This document shows positions 24,416-37,490 of a stretch of DNA of 64,000 nt, in pieces. Numbering within the stretch: position 1 is the first letter of the stretch; the number at the start of each line of letters is the position of its first letter. Below the pieces are notes generated by a model that searched no databases, was not told where the DNA came from, and saw only the letters and a program-made list of their open reading frames with translations. The DNA is from Vitis vinifera (lineage: Eukaryota > Streptophyta > Magnoliopsida > Vitales > Vitaceae): contig NC_081822.1 of the NCBI RefSeq assembly GCF_030704535.1, positions 36,168,001 to 36,232,000 on the forward strand, read 5' to 3'. Position numbers and translations under genes: made by a program.

Positions 24416-25200
24416 AGAAAAATAAAAAGTAATTTCAAAGCCAATATATTATTTTTATATACTTCTTCAAACTCATTTTATTTACTTTCCTTTATTATAT
24501 AAATATTAAATAATTTTAAAATATATATATTTTTAATTAATTTTAATTATATTTTATTTTCTTTTGTATTTTTTTCCCTAATACTTTTTTCTTTTTATTT
24601 CTCGAACACCTACTCAAGTAAATATTGTATTGGTCTCATACATCGAAATATAAAAGCTGAAAAATTCAAAGAAAATGGGTAGAGAAAAACTCCTCAAAAA
24701 ATGCCTCGATTATTTCTCCAAAATATACTTGGTGTATAAATATTTTTACTTCACAAAAAGTTATACCTCATTTCCTTACATTGGCAACAGGCAACTGTCT
24801 TAAGCGTCCATACCCATGGGTTTGATGTTATGTGGGCCTTGGTCTGGGCCGTCCTTATTATCCAAAGCCCTGTATGAACCCATTTCAGTTTCGATTTTGG
24901 GCCTCCTCCTAGTCCAAACTAATGCTCAAGTCTTTAGCCTAAATATCTCACAGGACCATTCAAAGAATCATTTCAAGAAAAAAAAGGTTGTTCCACGTCA
25001 CATGCATTTTATACAATGATATTGCTTAATAGGGAGAACTACAATGCATTTTAAAGTTGCAACGGCCTATTCATCTAAAGCAAATAATATTTACATGGGT
25101 CACACCACATAGTATTGAAGTCAACTGTGGATAAAAAATGTATAGATCGAGTTTGACCACTTATTGACTCTAATGGGTATACGAGTCTACATGGGAGAGT

Positions 25201-25356
25201 GAATGTGGCATCCCACATTACCTACAAAAGAAGATTGTTAGTACGTACATTTGAATGTGGCATCCCACATTACCTACAAAAGAAGATTGTTAGTACGTAC
25301 ATTTGAATGTGGCATCCCACATTACCTACAAAAGAAGATTGTTAGTACGTACATTC
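25201..25356. repeat. 52-bp tandem repeat, three copies
   Basis: Units start at 25201, 25253 and 25305 with GAATGTGGCATCCCACATTA and end GTTAGTACGTACAT. They are identical except at the very end of the third. The paired segment near 19395-19445 has one diverged unit, so the expansion is recent and local. Confidence 0.95.
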
Positions 25357-25500
25357 GGGTTTTAAAAATGTAAAGTTCATTGGATTAAAAACAAACAATA
25401 TCCACTGCATCGTACCTCATGATCTCATTCACATGTAGGCAGTTCCAATATATTTCTTTATTGAGATCTAACCCACTCTATAATATCAATTTCTACGCTA

Positions 25501-26616
25501 ATATGAATATCTATATATACAACCATGTCCATCCACTTTGAAATTAAGAAACATATCCTGAAATTCATCTATAGTACTACATTTGATTATGGACTCATGA
25601 TTCTATTTGTATAGTTTCATTATTTTTTATTTTGATAGTTACACATACATAGAAGCAAATTACTACTAATATTTGTGATACTTTTCTTTGAAATAATTAA
25701 CCATAGGAATGTTTTTTAGATGAGTTCTTCACATATTCAATTGTGCTTGATGATCAATCAATTGTTTTACTAGAGATAACTACACTATGTGTGTTTTTTT
25801 TTTTTTTTTTGAAGTCCCGTTGGTGTTTTTATCACCCAACTTGTTGGTTCCAATGTGTTTCAAGAGTTCAAAGATGGGGTTCCTTCTGTTTGCCCACCTT
25901 TTTCTTTTTCAGTGTGTGATTCATCCTATATATATATCTTGTTCACTTGTTCTCTTCAGTTGTTTGTATGCTGATCTAGCTAGTGTAAATTTGATTCCAA
26001 AGACAATCTTCCCTTCTATACAGTTCTGTTGTTCACTGACCTACCTTGTGTATATAAGTAATGTGACAAATGTTAGTGTCAAAATCAAAGAAAGAGCCAC
26101 CAACTTAGGCATTTTATTAGTGAAGGACTCTTATTTAATTCTTTTGTTTAACAACCAACCATCAATGATAAAGTTAAATATGAGGAAATTGTGATGCATC
26201 TTAGACATGGTTACCTTTTTTTCTTTTCAATAAGTGGGGGACATACCCTGTGTGTTCTTCTCTCCATTACTATCCTCTCCTAGCGCCCTCGTGTCTTCCT
26301 TGTACATTTGACAAGCATGGGCTTTGTAGAATAGTCAGTGAGAGCTAGCAGAATGTAGTGCTGTGGTTTCTCACTATGTTAACTAAACTAGTACTAGGGA
26401 TGCCTTATATATGCACAATATAGGATCTTTTGGGTGTCACCAAAGGCATATATAATTATTTCGTTAATTTAATAGGCGGATATAATGGCTCAAGAAATGA
26501 CCGAATTGGATGGTTAGTCTTTGTCATAAGCCTTGGGATGGTAATAGCACCGAAACAGAGACGGGTGTATGTTGTAAAACCACGAGGCAGTTACAAAAGA
26601 AGGAAAAAAAAAAAAG
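25501..26616. other. intergenic, no gene supported
   Basis: The longest frame (25787-26194) has a poly-T-derived start, no recognisable domain and unremarkable composition. I do not call it a gene. Confidence 0.5.
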
Positions 26617-26911
26617 TGGGGTTTGGTTTTTTCACTTAATTCTAAACAGAATTTTAAATTAAATAGTGTTTAATAATATTAAATATTATGTTATTTGTTT
26701 TTGTAATATTTTATTTCTATTCAGTATTAAAAAGTAAAGAAAAACAAATATGATACATTTTTTTATTTAAGTTAAATATTTTGATTTTTTCTATTAAACC
26801 AAAAATATATAATAAGTTATAAAAAAAATAGAAAAACAAACAATATAAAGTTTAAAGGAAAATTGTTTTCAAAAAAAAAAAAAAACTAATTAAAACAAAC
26901 AACCTCTTAGC
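26617..26911. mobile_element. MITE-like element, family 2, copy 2
   Basis: Left end GGGTTTGGTTTTTTCACTTA, right end AAAACAAACAACCTCTTAG. Internal TTTAATAATATTAAATATTA and AAAAACAAACAATATAAAG match copy 1 at 24113-24415. Confidence 0.5.
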
Positions 26912-28178
26912 CTGATTTTATTGATAATCAATTAGTTTTCAAATGAGAAAAATCATAGCATTAATAGGTAGTATCAATGTCAAACTAGTATGCAACAATG
27001 TTGTTCTCAGAGAAATGATAGCTAAAAAATTTAGCTAAGATGGTTAAAAGCTTCAAGATGAGGATGGTTGTGATGAACATGACTGTATAATCCCCGCAGC
27101 AAGCTTGGAATGATGAATGATATCTGGATGAGATAACTATAGTCATGGACCCAACAAAACGAACTTTATTTCTTTTGTGCAACTAAGAATTTTTCCGGTT
27201 TAATTTGAAAATTGCATAAGGCTAGAAATCCATAGATAATCATCCTATTCAATGTTGGTATAGTTCCTATGCCTTTGATCAATTAAAACCATTCTTGGAG
27301 AAAGCACTAATGGTTAATTAGATAGTGTGTGTGGTTTAAGCCATTATTGTATGTGGCATAATGTAAAGGGCCATGATCTAGTTTTTGACTTAGTGGCTCT
27401 GGTAAAGCATAGGGCCACATGTGTTGGCAAAGAATGTTGCGTATGGGGACCATATTGAGAGTCCTTAATTAACAAGCATATAGATGGAAATTATGATGAA
27501 AATTACTCTCCCACACGCAATCGCCGTGGGCGGATACAAATGGAGATATGCATTCGCATGAACAGGACCGTTCTCTATCACCAAAACATGTATGGGACAT
27601 GTCTCTTTGCCAAGATAAAAAAGTGAGTCAGAAGAAGAAAAAGAACAAGTATAGGGGAACAATTTCCTAGCTATTTATGCATATAGGATCCCTAAGGATA
27701 GTGAAATTTCCAATTCTTTAATTTAACCTTTCCACATGTTTTTCATTCCCAGTAGATTCCATGTTCATGAATCACATCACCGTAGATTAGATTTGCTTTA
27801 TAAAGACTCTTCTTTTAACTAACTAAAGCACAAAGCACAACCCCACCACTTCCACTGCTTGCTTTTCAAACCAATAAAGAAAAGAAATGAGATGAGGCCC
27901 TCCTTGCCCATGATCTTATTCAGAATGACTATTTAGGAGAGCGTGCATTGAATCTTGTTGTTGTTGAAATTATACCTAACTTTCTTATAGATCCTTGGAA
28001 TCAAGTTCAATATACACCCTTACAATTTAGAAGCTCCATCTTAATTAAACAGTCAATTATTTGAAAACAAAAGAAAAGGGAAAGGACAAAAAAAAAAAAA
28101 AATACACTAAAGTTCTAAACCTAGCAGCTGCACTAAGTAATGCCTTTCTAATACATAAGTCATGTGATTATATATCAT
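26912..28178. other. intergenic, downstream of the transporter gene
   Basis: No gene supported. Frames near 27000-27180 and 27465-27662 show no family resemblance. The part adjoining 28178 includes the transporter's 3' untranslated region. Confidence 0.5.
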
Positions 28179-31100
28179 TCAAGGTATGTTATTGTCAGCT
28201 GCAATCTGCTTTGAGGAGTTGAGGCTGTGATTTTCTAGGTCTTCTGCATAGGAACCATGTTGGGAAGTGGGTGATAGAGATGGGTTATAAGAATACCATC
28301 TAGACCAAAAGAGATAGTTGAAGAAGTTGATGAGACTTAGAGCAGCTAGCAACCAGTAGAAAAGGTCTAACCGGTCTTTGTTGAGATCGTTATCCCCGAG
28401 CCAACCCCGACTTGAGGAATGGCTGGAGGTGATTCTATTGACTAGAGAAACAAGGAGGGAGCTCAAAAAGAAACCGAACGAGTACGAGCAGTATGTCATG
28501 GCAGTTAGAAATGACTGCATCCCTTCCACAGACTGTTTGTAGAAGAACTCTATTAGCCCTACTGCTGTGAACATCTCAGAGAGGCCAAAGATAAGAAACT
28601 GAGGGGCAATCCAGAAGATGGAGAGGATTCTGTTTGAATCCAAAGCAGAAGTTCTTCTCTTTTTCTCTACCAGTGCAGCTGAAACCATGGACAGAGTTGC
28701 AACAAAGAGTCCAATGCCAATCCTTTGGAGAGGTGAGATTCCAGAGTCCCTTCCTGTGATTTTTCGGGCAATTGGGACGAAGACAGTTTCATACAGTGGG
28801 ACTAGAAAGATAAGCATGAGGTAAGGGATGGATTGAAGTGAAGCTGGAGGGATTTGGAAGCCTTTTATGAGTCTGGTGTTCATGGCACTTCCTTGTTGGA
28901 CCGAGAACGTTTGGAGCTGAGCTAAGATGGTATTGAAGATGATGGTGCAGGCGAATATAGGAACAACCGAGATGATTATCTTCACTTGCTCAACCTGTGT
29001 GACAGTGCATAGTCTCCACGGGCTCTCACTCGTCTGCGTTCCATCTTGAACTTTGATGCAGGCCTTGTCAAGAAACCTATAGTTTTATTAAGATGATGAT
29101 GAGAAATAAAGGCCTCAATGGTAACATATAAGAACAATTTCATAACTTCACATTTATTCGTAGCTAAACTTTCAAGATCCCATGATTGATTCAGTATAGG
29201 CATGCCTTCAGATCTGTATCCCACCTGAACTTTTCAGTATGGAGAAGATTTCTGACATTAGATGAGGCCAAAGCTTGTTCTGGCAACTGGCTTCCATGGA
29301 GCATCCCTGAATTTGAAGGACAGATTTGCTTTCTCTTTGTGATTGCAGCTACAAAAACCTGAAAAGGGATGGTGAAAAAGGGGATGAAAAAAGGAGAATT
29401 AGAATCATTACAAATGCTGACTACCATATACAATTGCTCCATTCTGATAAGAGATATACATAAAAAACTAGCTTTATGGACCACCTTGAACCATTAAGCA
29501 TATCACTAATCTTATATACTCAAAAGGAGCTTTTACTAGAATACTTTCACCAATATGTTCTTTATTCAGCAAAAGAAAAACAGATCAAATCATTCCATGA
29601 TCAGCTAAATCATAAAGTCCAATCCTTTAAAAAATCAATACCACTTTTGATTGTCCCAGAATGAACCAACACATAAAACTCTTAACCTCTAAGAAAAATT
29701 AATTAGCCTCTAATATACCAGTCAGAATGATCTAAGAAAATATTCCAAGAAAAAAAACCTACTTAGCATAATGAAATGTTTAGTATATAGCCCAGAAGAA
29801 AAAGCTAAAAGCAAAGAAATTAAGTTAGAGATAAATTACTTGAGCAATTGGAGTGAAGATACTTCCACGGGGGGGTTTGTTCATATAAACAAGGGTACCG
29901 GAAATCAAGCTGATCAAGCCCATAGCCATGGCTGCAGCTGAGACTCCGAAACCGACATCCATCCCAGAATGCGTTTGGACCCAGACAAGAACTGTGAGTG
30001 CAACAAGCTCCCCCATACAGAAGGCGAAGTAGGCGGCATTGAAGTAAGAGGAGAGCTTCTTGGACTGCTTGGAGTCCTCCTTTCTGAACTGGTCCGCCCC
30101 ATGAGAGATTATGTTGGGTTTCAGGCACCCACTTCCTAAAGCCACCAAGTAGAGTGCCAGAAAGAATATCAAAGCCTTGTAGCCCTTGGCCTCTGAGCAA
30201 TTGTCTTCATCCAAGACCATGGTGCAGTGGGCTGGCCTCAGCTGGGGGAGATGAGCTTGGACTGACAACAGTATAAAACCCTAGAAATTCAGTCCAAAAC
30301 CAGTTGATTAGTGAGAAATTCTATGGACTTTATATAGAATCTAGGGAGTGGGATGACAATATTAACATAAGTACAAGCTTGAGAAGAATTTAATATTTGG
30401 TGAATTGAGGTTTTTTTTTTTAAAAAAAAAAAAAAAAAATCATTTTGCCTCAAGAGACAAGAATCTAGGAAATGCAAGTTGCAGATAGTGGGTTGAGATA
30501 TATGAATGATTAAGCAGATGTATAGTGAGAAAAAGGAAGTCATGTCAGACGTAGAAAGACTTACAGAGAGCTCCACAAACCCAAAGATCAACATGGTCCA
30601 AAAGCTCCCTAGATAAGAATCTGAGAGGAACCCACCAAGGAGGGAGAGGAGAAACACAGTCCCTATAAAGTTTGTGACTATGTTTGCTGACTTTGACAAA
30701 GGGAAGTGCATATCATTGAACACATATGTTATGAGATTGTTCCCAACTGCAGCAATAGCCATCATCTCAAATGCCTGAAGACCTGAATCACCCACCAAAC
30801 ATTAATCAATCAATATATATATATTCTCAAAACAAGTATATATATTATTTAAAAAAAAAATAACTGAATGAGCACTACCCACTACAAACACTTTATCAAG
30901 ATCACAGCAAAATTTCGAAATTCACCTCCATTGCTCCCATCATTGAGTTCATACTATAATACCCACTTCACTAATAAAAGCATAGAATAGTGCTAGCTAC
31001 CAATGAAATGAACTGCAAGAGTTGGTTAAAGCAAATTTTATAGAGCTAAACTGCCAACCAAAAACTAGGTGCTTTCTCTTTCTGTGGGTAACCATGGTCT

Positions 31101-31478
31101 CAATTCAACACTAGCCCGTTGATATGAAACCAAAGTCTCAAAACACATAAGACTTTAAAGTAGGTCTAAGGGTAGTCCTTCTATAACCATTGCAGGCCGG
31201 CCATTTGAGGCGTGTTGCACTAGCTCTTTATGACAGACTCTTGGGTTTGAGATGTATATGAAAAATAGTGAACACAAATATACAAGTATATAACAAAGAG
31301 GGAGAGAGATAAGTATAAGAGAGAGAGAGAGAGAGAGACCAAGAACAAAAATAGCAGCGGTCATTCCACCATGCTTGTTAGCCTTGCACGGTCTGCCTCT
31401 CCAATCAACAGAAGTCTTCACAGACATGGTCATGGACTCTCCTTTGAGCTTCCTTCTCGTCTTCTCCATGCCATCCAT
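28179..31478 (-). CDS. NRT1/PTR family (NPF4-type) membrane transporter
   Basis: Five coding exons, 31478-31340, 30782-30565, 30280-29840, 29358-29225 and 29076-28179, join in frame with GT-AG borders to give 609 residues, normal for the family. After a short N-tail come KHGGM, the first membrane helix GLQAFEMMAIAAVGNNL, then FLLSLLGGFLSDSYLG, ALYLVALGSGCLKPN, HGADQF, YFNAAYFAF and ELVALTVLVWVQ. The loop includes FVAAITKRKQICPSN and FLDKAC, followed by WRLCTVTQVE, PIFACTIIFNTILAQLQTFSVQQG, FLVPLYETVFVPIARK, FWIAPQFLIFGLSEMFTAVGLIEFFY and SYSFGFFLSS. These are signatures of the NPF proton-coupled transporter fold (12 helices, plasma membrane). Sequence details recall NPF4.3/4.4/4.7 of Arabidopsis. 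NPF4 members include nitrate and hormone (ABA/GA) carriers; the substrate here is not predictable. The ExxER proton-coupling motif of many NPFs reads QAFEM. Confidence 0.95.
31315..31339. repeat. (CT)n microsatellite abutting the exon 1 donor of the NPF gene
   Basis: On the minus strand exon 1 ends GTTCTTG and the intron starts GTCTCTCTCTCT, so the donor is the first unit of the dinucleotide run. Confidence 0.85.
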
Positions 31479-31690
31479 ATCTTCTTCCCTACTAGTGTTT
31501 CTTCCCTCTTTTTCTAGTTTATCTAAACCCTACTGTTCGCTTTATTTGGGACACAACACAAGAGTACTCTCTTGACAAACTTCAATAACACGCTAAAACT
31601 ATATAGATATTGAGAAAGAAACCAAAAGCCCCTCTTCTCCCAAAGGCTTCTTTGGTGATTCTGTGACAAACTCACAAGTGGGTTTGCCTC

Positions 31691-31700
31691 CTATTTATAA
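31691..31700 (-). promoter_or_regulatory. TATA box of the NPF4-type gene
   Basis: TTATAAATAG on the minus strand, about 215 bases before the ATG, implying transcription starts near 31665 and a leader of about 190 bases. Confidence 0.6.
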
Positions 31701-31829
31701 TGTCATCTTGCATTTCCTCCTCCCGTCTTTTCAGCGATCTTTTCCCAAATGGTTCCCCTCATAGCTGAGTTGACTCATCCATAGTGCCATGGCCCATAAA
31801 AGCTCAAATCAACAAACTCAGTGCCACCC

Positions 31830-32300
31830 TGTAACGTCCCACTTTAGCCGAAGTCCTCGTTGTATCTTATAAATTTGTGGGGTTAAACAAATAAACTCGT
31901 TAAAGTCACGTATCCCATTTTATATCTCAAATCGTATAAATATTGACCGCCAAAAATCCAATGGATTTGACTTCAAAACACATTTATAAGAAGTGTACAC
32001 ATTTATCGCATCAAAAGCTTTTTCTCGGATGACGTGGGATGTCAGACACCCCACACACATGCACTTAGCATCATCCATATGCAAAAGAGCTGTACATACT
32101 CGCTCCCATCCACCTTAGAGATGGGTGGTTCCGAGTACCATGGACCGTACTTGTCCCCCAATACAAGCCATTCATGAATCACCATGATCATTCTGGTTGG
32201 TATGTCATCTCTAAAGTGGCCTCTAGCCCACAACTCGCAGAGTGGAGCATTAATCGATATCGATCCCACAACCTTTTTTCATATCTACATGCTTTTCCAG
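31830..32300. repeat. possible LTR-like or inverted-repeat element
   Basis: Starts TGTAACGTCCCAC; about 210 bases on, GACGTGGGATGTCAGACA is an imperfect inverted counterpart. The next 250 bases are less AT-rich than their surroundings and give a 75-codon frame (minus, 32269-32042) with no family I recognise. Type and borders are not established. Confidence 0.3.
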
Positions 32301-35300
32301 TACCCTCAATTGTGTTTTAGGACAATGCCCATCTCTGCTCAAAGTGTCAATCCAAGCCTTTGATACTCCCTCGTGGTCGGACCATCTGAAATAATACAAT
32401 ATAATGAAAAGTGTTCATCCATTGTACCTGAGCTCCAATACCTTGAATGTGTATGTATTTATACTGGTCTGCTCAAGTCAAGCCCATAGTAATTGAATCA
32501 AGACAAAGTTGGGAAAATCGTATAAAACAGTTTCTTTAACTTTGTATAGCCATGTTATGGGATAAGAACACATGAGAAAATTTTTTGTATTCTCTATCCA
32601 AAAGAGTGTGGTCTATGGGTAAGTAGTTGTAATTCTTAGCTTGATATTATTGTGCTATGTCCCACGAGATTTCACTAGTAATATTTGTGTTGAGTGCATG
32701 CATGATATTAATAAATTTAATTTGCTCAATCCCATGAATATAATCATTCCATTTTGAGAAAGGTGATGCTACAATATTGAAAAGGTATTTTTGATACAGA
32801 TTAGACATTGTCATATAGTTAAAAAGACAGCCAATTTAGTTTATACCTTGTAAATAGTCTCATTATTTTATATACATATTCCATTTCTTTATAATTTGCT
32901 CTTTCTTTATATTTAAATGTTTGTACATTGTTCAACGGACTCGAGTTTACTATACACAAACAATTTGAATTAGGAGCTGAATATAGTAACCAATTAATAT
33001 TATAACATTTTCTTTAAAGAAAAAAAAAATTCATATTTTTTTATGACATTAGTTTAAGATTACATTGACCAAAATATACCAATGGGTATCTTTGATCTAG
33101 TACTTTTCATTTCTACCTACACCGAATCCAGCCCTACTTTCCATTCCAGAAAGCAACACAGCACGTGGCAGAAACCCACTCAATGAATAAAGGATCTGAA
33201 TAGCCTTTTAGGACAAGAAAATTGAATGGATATTGTTCGAATATTAAGAAGATGTTGAAATAATGACTAAGAACAGTAATATATGGCATATATATTAGTG
33301 TTGGAAGCAGATTACTTCTGGCCAATAAAGCAAAGATTTTTCTTAACAAGAAAGCTTCTTCCTCCACAATATTATAATAGAGAGAAAGAGAAAGAGGTGG
33401 GTGTTGGTGTTGGTGTTGGTGTGGTTTGCATGATGGGCCTCTGAAAACAGCAATAGAGATAGTGCAAGCTACTATTACTGGGTGTAACTCTTATTTTATA
33501 CAAATTAAACAAACACTAGAAACCAAAGTCAAATATGTCATGGCTCATGTGGCTTAAAAACATTTCAATGAGGCATCCAATCAAGTTTTGGCTTCTCAAT
33601 TTTTAATTAATTTTCATTCATAGTGGGGTTTCCATTTCATTAACCAATTTAATTATATCATAAGAAGAAAATGCTCAATCAATATATATATATATATAGA
33701 GGTATTACTATCCCATATAATTCATTCAAACCATATGTTAAATGAGTAATAAATTTAAACTATATATAGTAGAAGAGTAGGGTCTAGCAACATGAAGATG
33801 GGTTGAAGTTTTTCTCAAGCATGTTATACAATGTGATCATTGCAAATGCCTAATTCATGTTTTATGTGCATGTCCTACTATTTTGAAATAAATAAAAAAT
33901 TAATTGTACTTTTAAATGGACAGAATTTTCAAATTTTAACGGTCAAATATTTAAAATTTAATGTTAATTATTAAATTATAATAATTAGGGTTCATTTTTA
34001 AACATTCAATAATCGATATTGCAAAGATAAGATGTTTTTAGAGGTACTATTTAAAATCAGTATGCCTAATTGCAGTATCGATTTTTTTTCTAATTTAATC
34101 AAGAATCATATGTTAGGTAGATGAACAATTTTAAACAACTTCAATAGAGTTTGTACTATGTTGATTCTTCTATGATTTGGCTAAAAGGTTTTTTTTTTCT
34201 GTAAATGAATTTATCAATTAACTAAGAGAACTATGAAATTAAAGATGATGTCAAAATCTTAGTTAAAGTGACATTAATAATAAGACATAATTATGCAATG
34301 AACGATCTAATACATACATACATGAGGAGTCAAAGTTTTCCCTAAATATTTATTTTTTAATTAATCCCAACCAAATAATACTAAAGAAGATTTATTATGT
34401 TTAACCTTGGTTTGTTAATATAATGCAACAAAGTTAACATTAATTTTAGAAAAGCATACTCGTTTAATCCCCCCTCTCATACAAAAAAAAAAATGTTTAC
34501 ACTTGGAAGAAAGATATGTCAAAGAAGTCTCCTCTATCCAATATATGCAAAATAAAATTTTTAATTAATGAAAAATTAAGGAATATTCCTAAATATTATA
34601 TATATTGACTTGATGTACAAAAGAATTGAATTTAGCTTCACTCAAAATACCAAAAATTCTCAAAATAATGGGAAACTTTTTTAAAAGAATGCTCCCTATC
34701 CCTCAAACACAAATCATGATTCCAAATTTCCAATAACTCATGAGATGTGATCAACCTTTTTCTTAGTTGTTTTGGATTGAACAAGACAGCATCAATGCTG
34801 TTTCCAACAGGTACTTGTGCTTTCCACAGTCATCCAAAAGCCCACCTCGGATTGGATGACCCAGGGCTGACTTTTACACGTGGCAACATCTCATGAGTTT
34901 GTCGGTTGGACATCCTCAAATTCATAAACCCATGAGTGGGTGCAATGAGAGAGGGGGGGCAAGGGAGAGACAAGGCTTTTGAAATTTTGGTAAGAGACTA
35001 GAAGGTGTATCATAATATGGTGGACCCTACTTGCATATTGGGTGTGTGGGCCCCACTTGTTCATTCTCATCCAAGTGGGTTTTGCCACCTCATCTTCATC
35101 ATCTCTTTTTTGGTCAAAGTCAAACTTATGGCCATTTTTAGAGAAATGTCAACTTCATGTTTTGTAATATTTAATACTATAGGTACACCCAAGAAATACC
35201 TTTGTAAAAAGAGAATAATGGATTATTATTTCTTACCCATTTATGGTTTCCAACAAATTTTCTTTTCCTTTTTTTTTTTTTTTTCTTTTCTTCTTTGTTC

Positions 35301-37435
35301 TCTCTCTCTTTTTTTTTCTTTACAAGATTCACAAAATTTGACTCCTACCTTCTCCACTTTTAAAACCCTAACTTTGTTTAAGTACAATTCTTTTTTAATG
35401 GTTGAAAAGCACTTTTATACGCTCAAAAGTTTAATTAAATATTTGAGTTATTATAATTTTAATTATGTTGTGTCCGTGAAAACTTTAATGCAAACAACAT
35501 TACATCAAGAACATAAAAACAAAACTTCAATCACTAATGTCTATATTTAAAGATAAGAGAATATTTCTATTATACAATAAAAAAGATTATAAATGATAGA
35601 ACCGATATAATTATTAAGTTCTCGAAACATTTCATATATTCTCACTTTTTATATACATATCTTGAATCACAAGTTATCTCACTCTATCAAGTGTTTCTTG
35701 TTATTCATCACATCTCTATCCATGGTCTCTATAAACTCATCTCTATTTCATAATATTTTCTCAAATAACCTAAAATATTTATACAGATATTTCCAACAAC
35801 TTTTTTATTCTATAAAAAAATCTAATATTATAATAATATATTAACTTAAGAAATATTCAATATAATATTTTTATAAAAAAATTCTTTATTAATTAGCAAT
35901 TTAGGACACTTTTCAACAAATTAAATGTTTAATTTTAAAACGTAGGGTTTGATTTTAGATTTCACCAAAAAGGTCTTAATTTTAATATTGCATTTAATTA
36001 TGCAAACAATTAGATGATATTTTCAATAATTTTGTATTATTGACTTTTTAAAGAAATCTTAAATTAAAGCATAATTTTAATAGGGAAACATTGATGTTGG
36101 AATATTTTTATCAAGCATGGACCACCTTTTCTAATAAGCTTCCATATTAAATTTTATAAAAAATCAAAATTGAAGTTATTTTTAATAATCACATTTTTAA
36201 AATACAAATCTTAAATATAAAATCGCAATAACAATTATTTAAAAAAAATATAAATATAAATATAAATTTTTATATTTATACTTTTCCACTTTTTCAAAAG
36301 GAACTTATACTAAAAAATTTATTCCACATGTGGTTTTTTTTAAAAAAAAAAAAAAAAATCAACTTGACCAAAAATTAGGGTGGTATGGTTGAAATCCATG
36401 CATGATGTTATGATGATGTATGATGTCACATGCATAACCGACACATCCATGAAAGTGGCAAACAATGGATAGACGTTTCCGTAAAGATCGGCTTTGGCGG
36501 CCGTAATACTCGGCGTTTTAAGCGCTACTCTTTCCACGACACTTCGAAATTAAGCTCAAACCTGTACATGTAGGAGCCTAAGCCACTGCTTTCAATCCCA
36601 TCGTGCATACATGGCGACCATTAGTGGGTTTATCCTTGTCATTCAAAAATTCATCGTTAAAAGTAGTCGTTTAATTGTATATGAAATAAAATTTTATCTA
36701 AAATATTTTTATGAAAATATTATATAGTTATGAAAAATATAAAAAAATTTAAATTTTGATTGTTATTTAGAACACTATAAAATAAATTAATTCTTAAAAA
36801 CATGTTTTTAAAACAAATTCTAATTTTTTTAAAAAAAAAAAAACAGTTAATGTTAAAAAAAATTTAAACATGTTTTGTAAGCTAGAAAATTATTTTATTC
36901 AAAAGAGTGAAAAATAATTTTTTTATTCTAAAAAATAGAAAATTATATTTAATGACCTATTTCAACGTACCTTCTTTAGTATTCATTATTCTCGGTTAGG
37001 ACTATGAGGGTATTTAATTATATTTGCTTCTCAAGCTTTTGTCTTTTAATGTAGATGTTTGTGGAACCAAATATTTTCATCATTTTTTATCTTTATTCTT
37101 ATTTCTTTTATCCCTATGATTTGATTATTATTCTATCGATGAAAAGCAAATAAGATTTAATCATTTTTTTTATACATTTGATCATTTTTATTCATACTTG
37201 TTATATTACATTCTTATTCGGATTATATTATTTGCATTTTTAATCATATTATTTGTCTAATATCATTTGTACCTTTAATCACATTTTAAAAATTTTAATA
37301 ATATTTTCTTTTGTATTTTGATCAAATTCTTATTTTATACTTATTCAAGTGAAATTGAGCAAAGACCACCCATATTGTATCAAAAAAGAGTGTTATTGCC
37401 TAGTAAATAGTATTTTCAAAATTTATTAATTTGTC

Positions 37436-37440
<5 letters not shown>
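32301..37440. other. intergenic, no gene supported
   Basis: AT-rich. Small items: a GTTGGT run (33401-33424), TA runs (33682-33697), and G-box/ABRE-like CACGTGGC at 33163-33169 and 34877-34884 in slightly GC-richer patches. The open frames (for example 35005-35550) are low-complexity T-rich translations. A GC-richer patch at 36470-36540 gives a 65-codon minus frame without a recognised domain. Confidence 0.5.
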
Positions 37441-37481
<41 letters not shown>

Positions 37482-37490
37482 TATATATAA
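37440..37490. repeat. (TA)n microsatellite
   Basis: About 20 uninterrupted AT dinucleotides, then GATATATATAA. Confidence 0.9.

Larger units (their letters stand above)
22785..25500. repeat. segmental duplication, copy 2 (pairs with 17270-19650)
   Basis: Shares ordered blocks with 17270-19650: CAGCCACCATG...GCTCCCATGGAGTAC, ATTGGCTGAA repeats, GAAAGAAAAAGAAATGGAAAAAG, and at the far end the CCACTGCATCGTACCTCATGATCTCATTCA-like block followed by GATCTAACCCACT. It contains an extra MITE (24113-24415) and an expanded 52-bp tandem repeat (25201-25354) not seen in copy 1. Confidence 0.75.

Noticed and set aside
25787-26194. 135-codon plus-strand frame with hydrophobic stretches
   Set aside because: Its start lies in a poly-T run and its hydrophobicity reflects base composition; no family recognised.
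35005-35550. 181-codon plus-strand frame
   Set aside because: Low-complexity Phe/Ser/Leu composition from T-rich DNA, no recognised domain and no splice or promoter context.
37440-37490. TA tract considered as a matrix-attachment or origin site
   Set aside because: It is a plain microsatellite; nothing else supports a special role.
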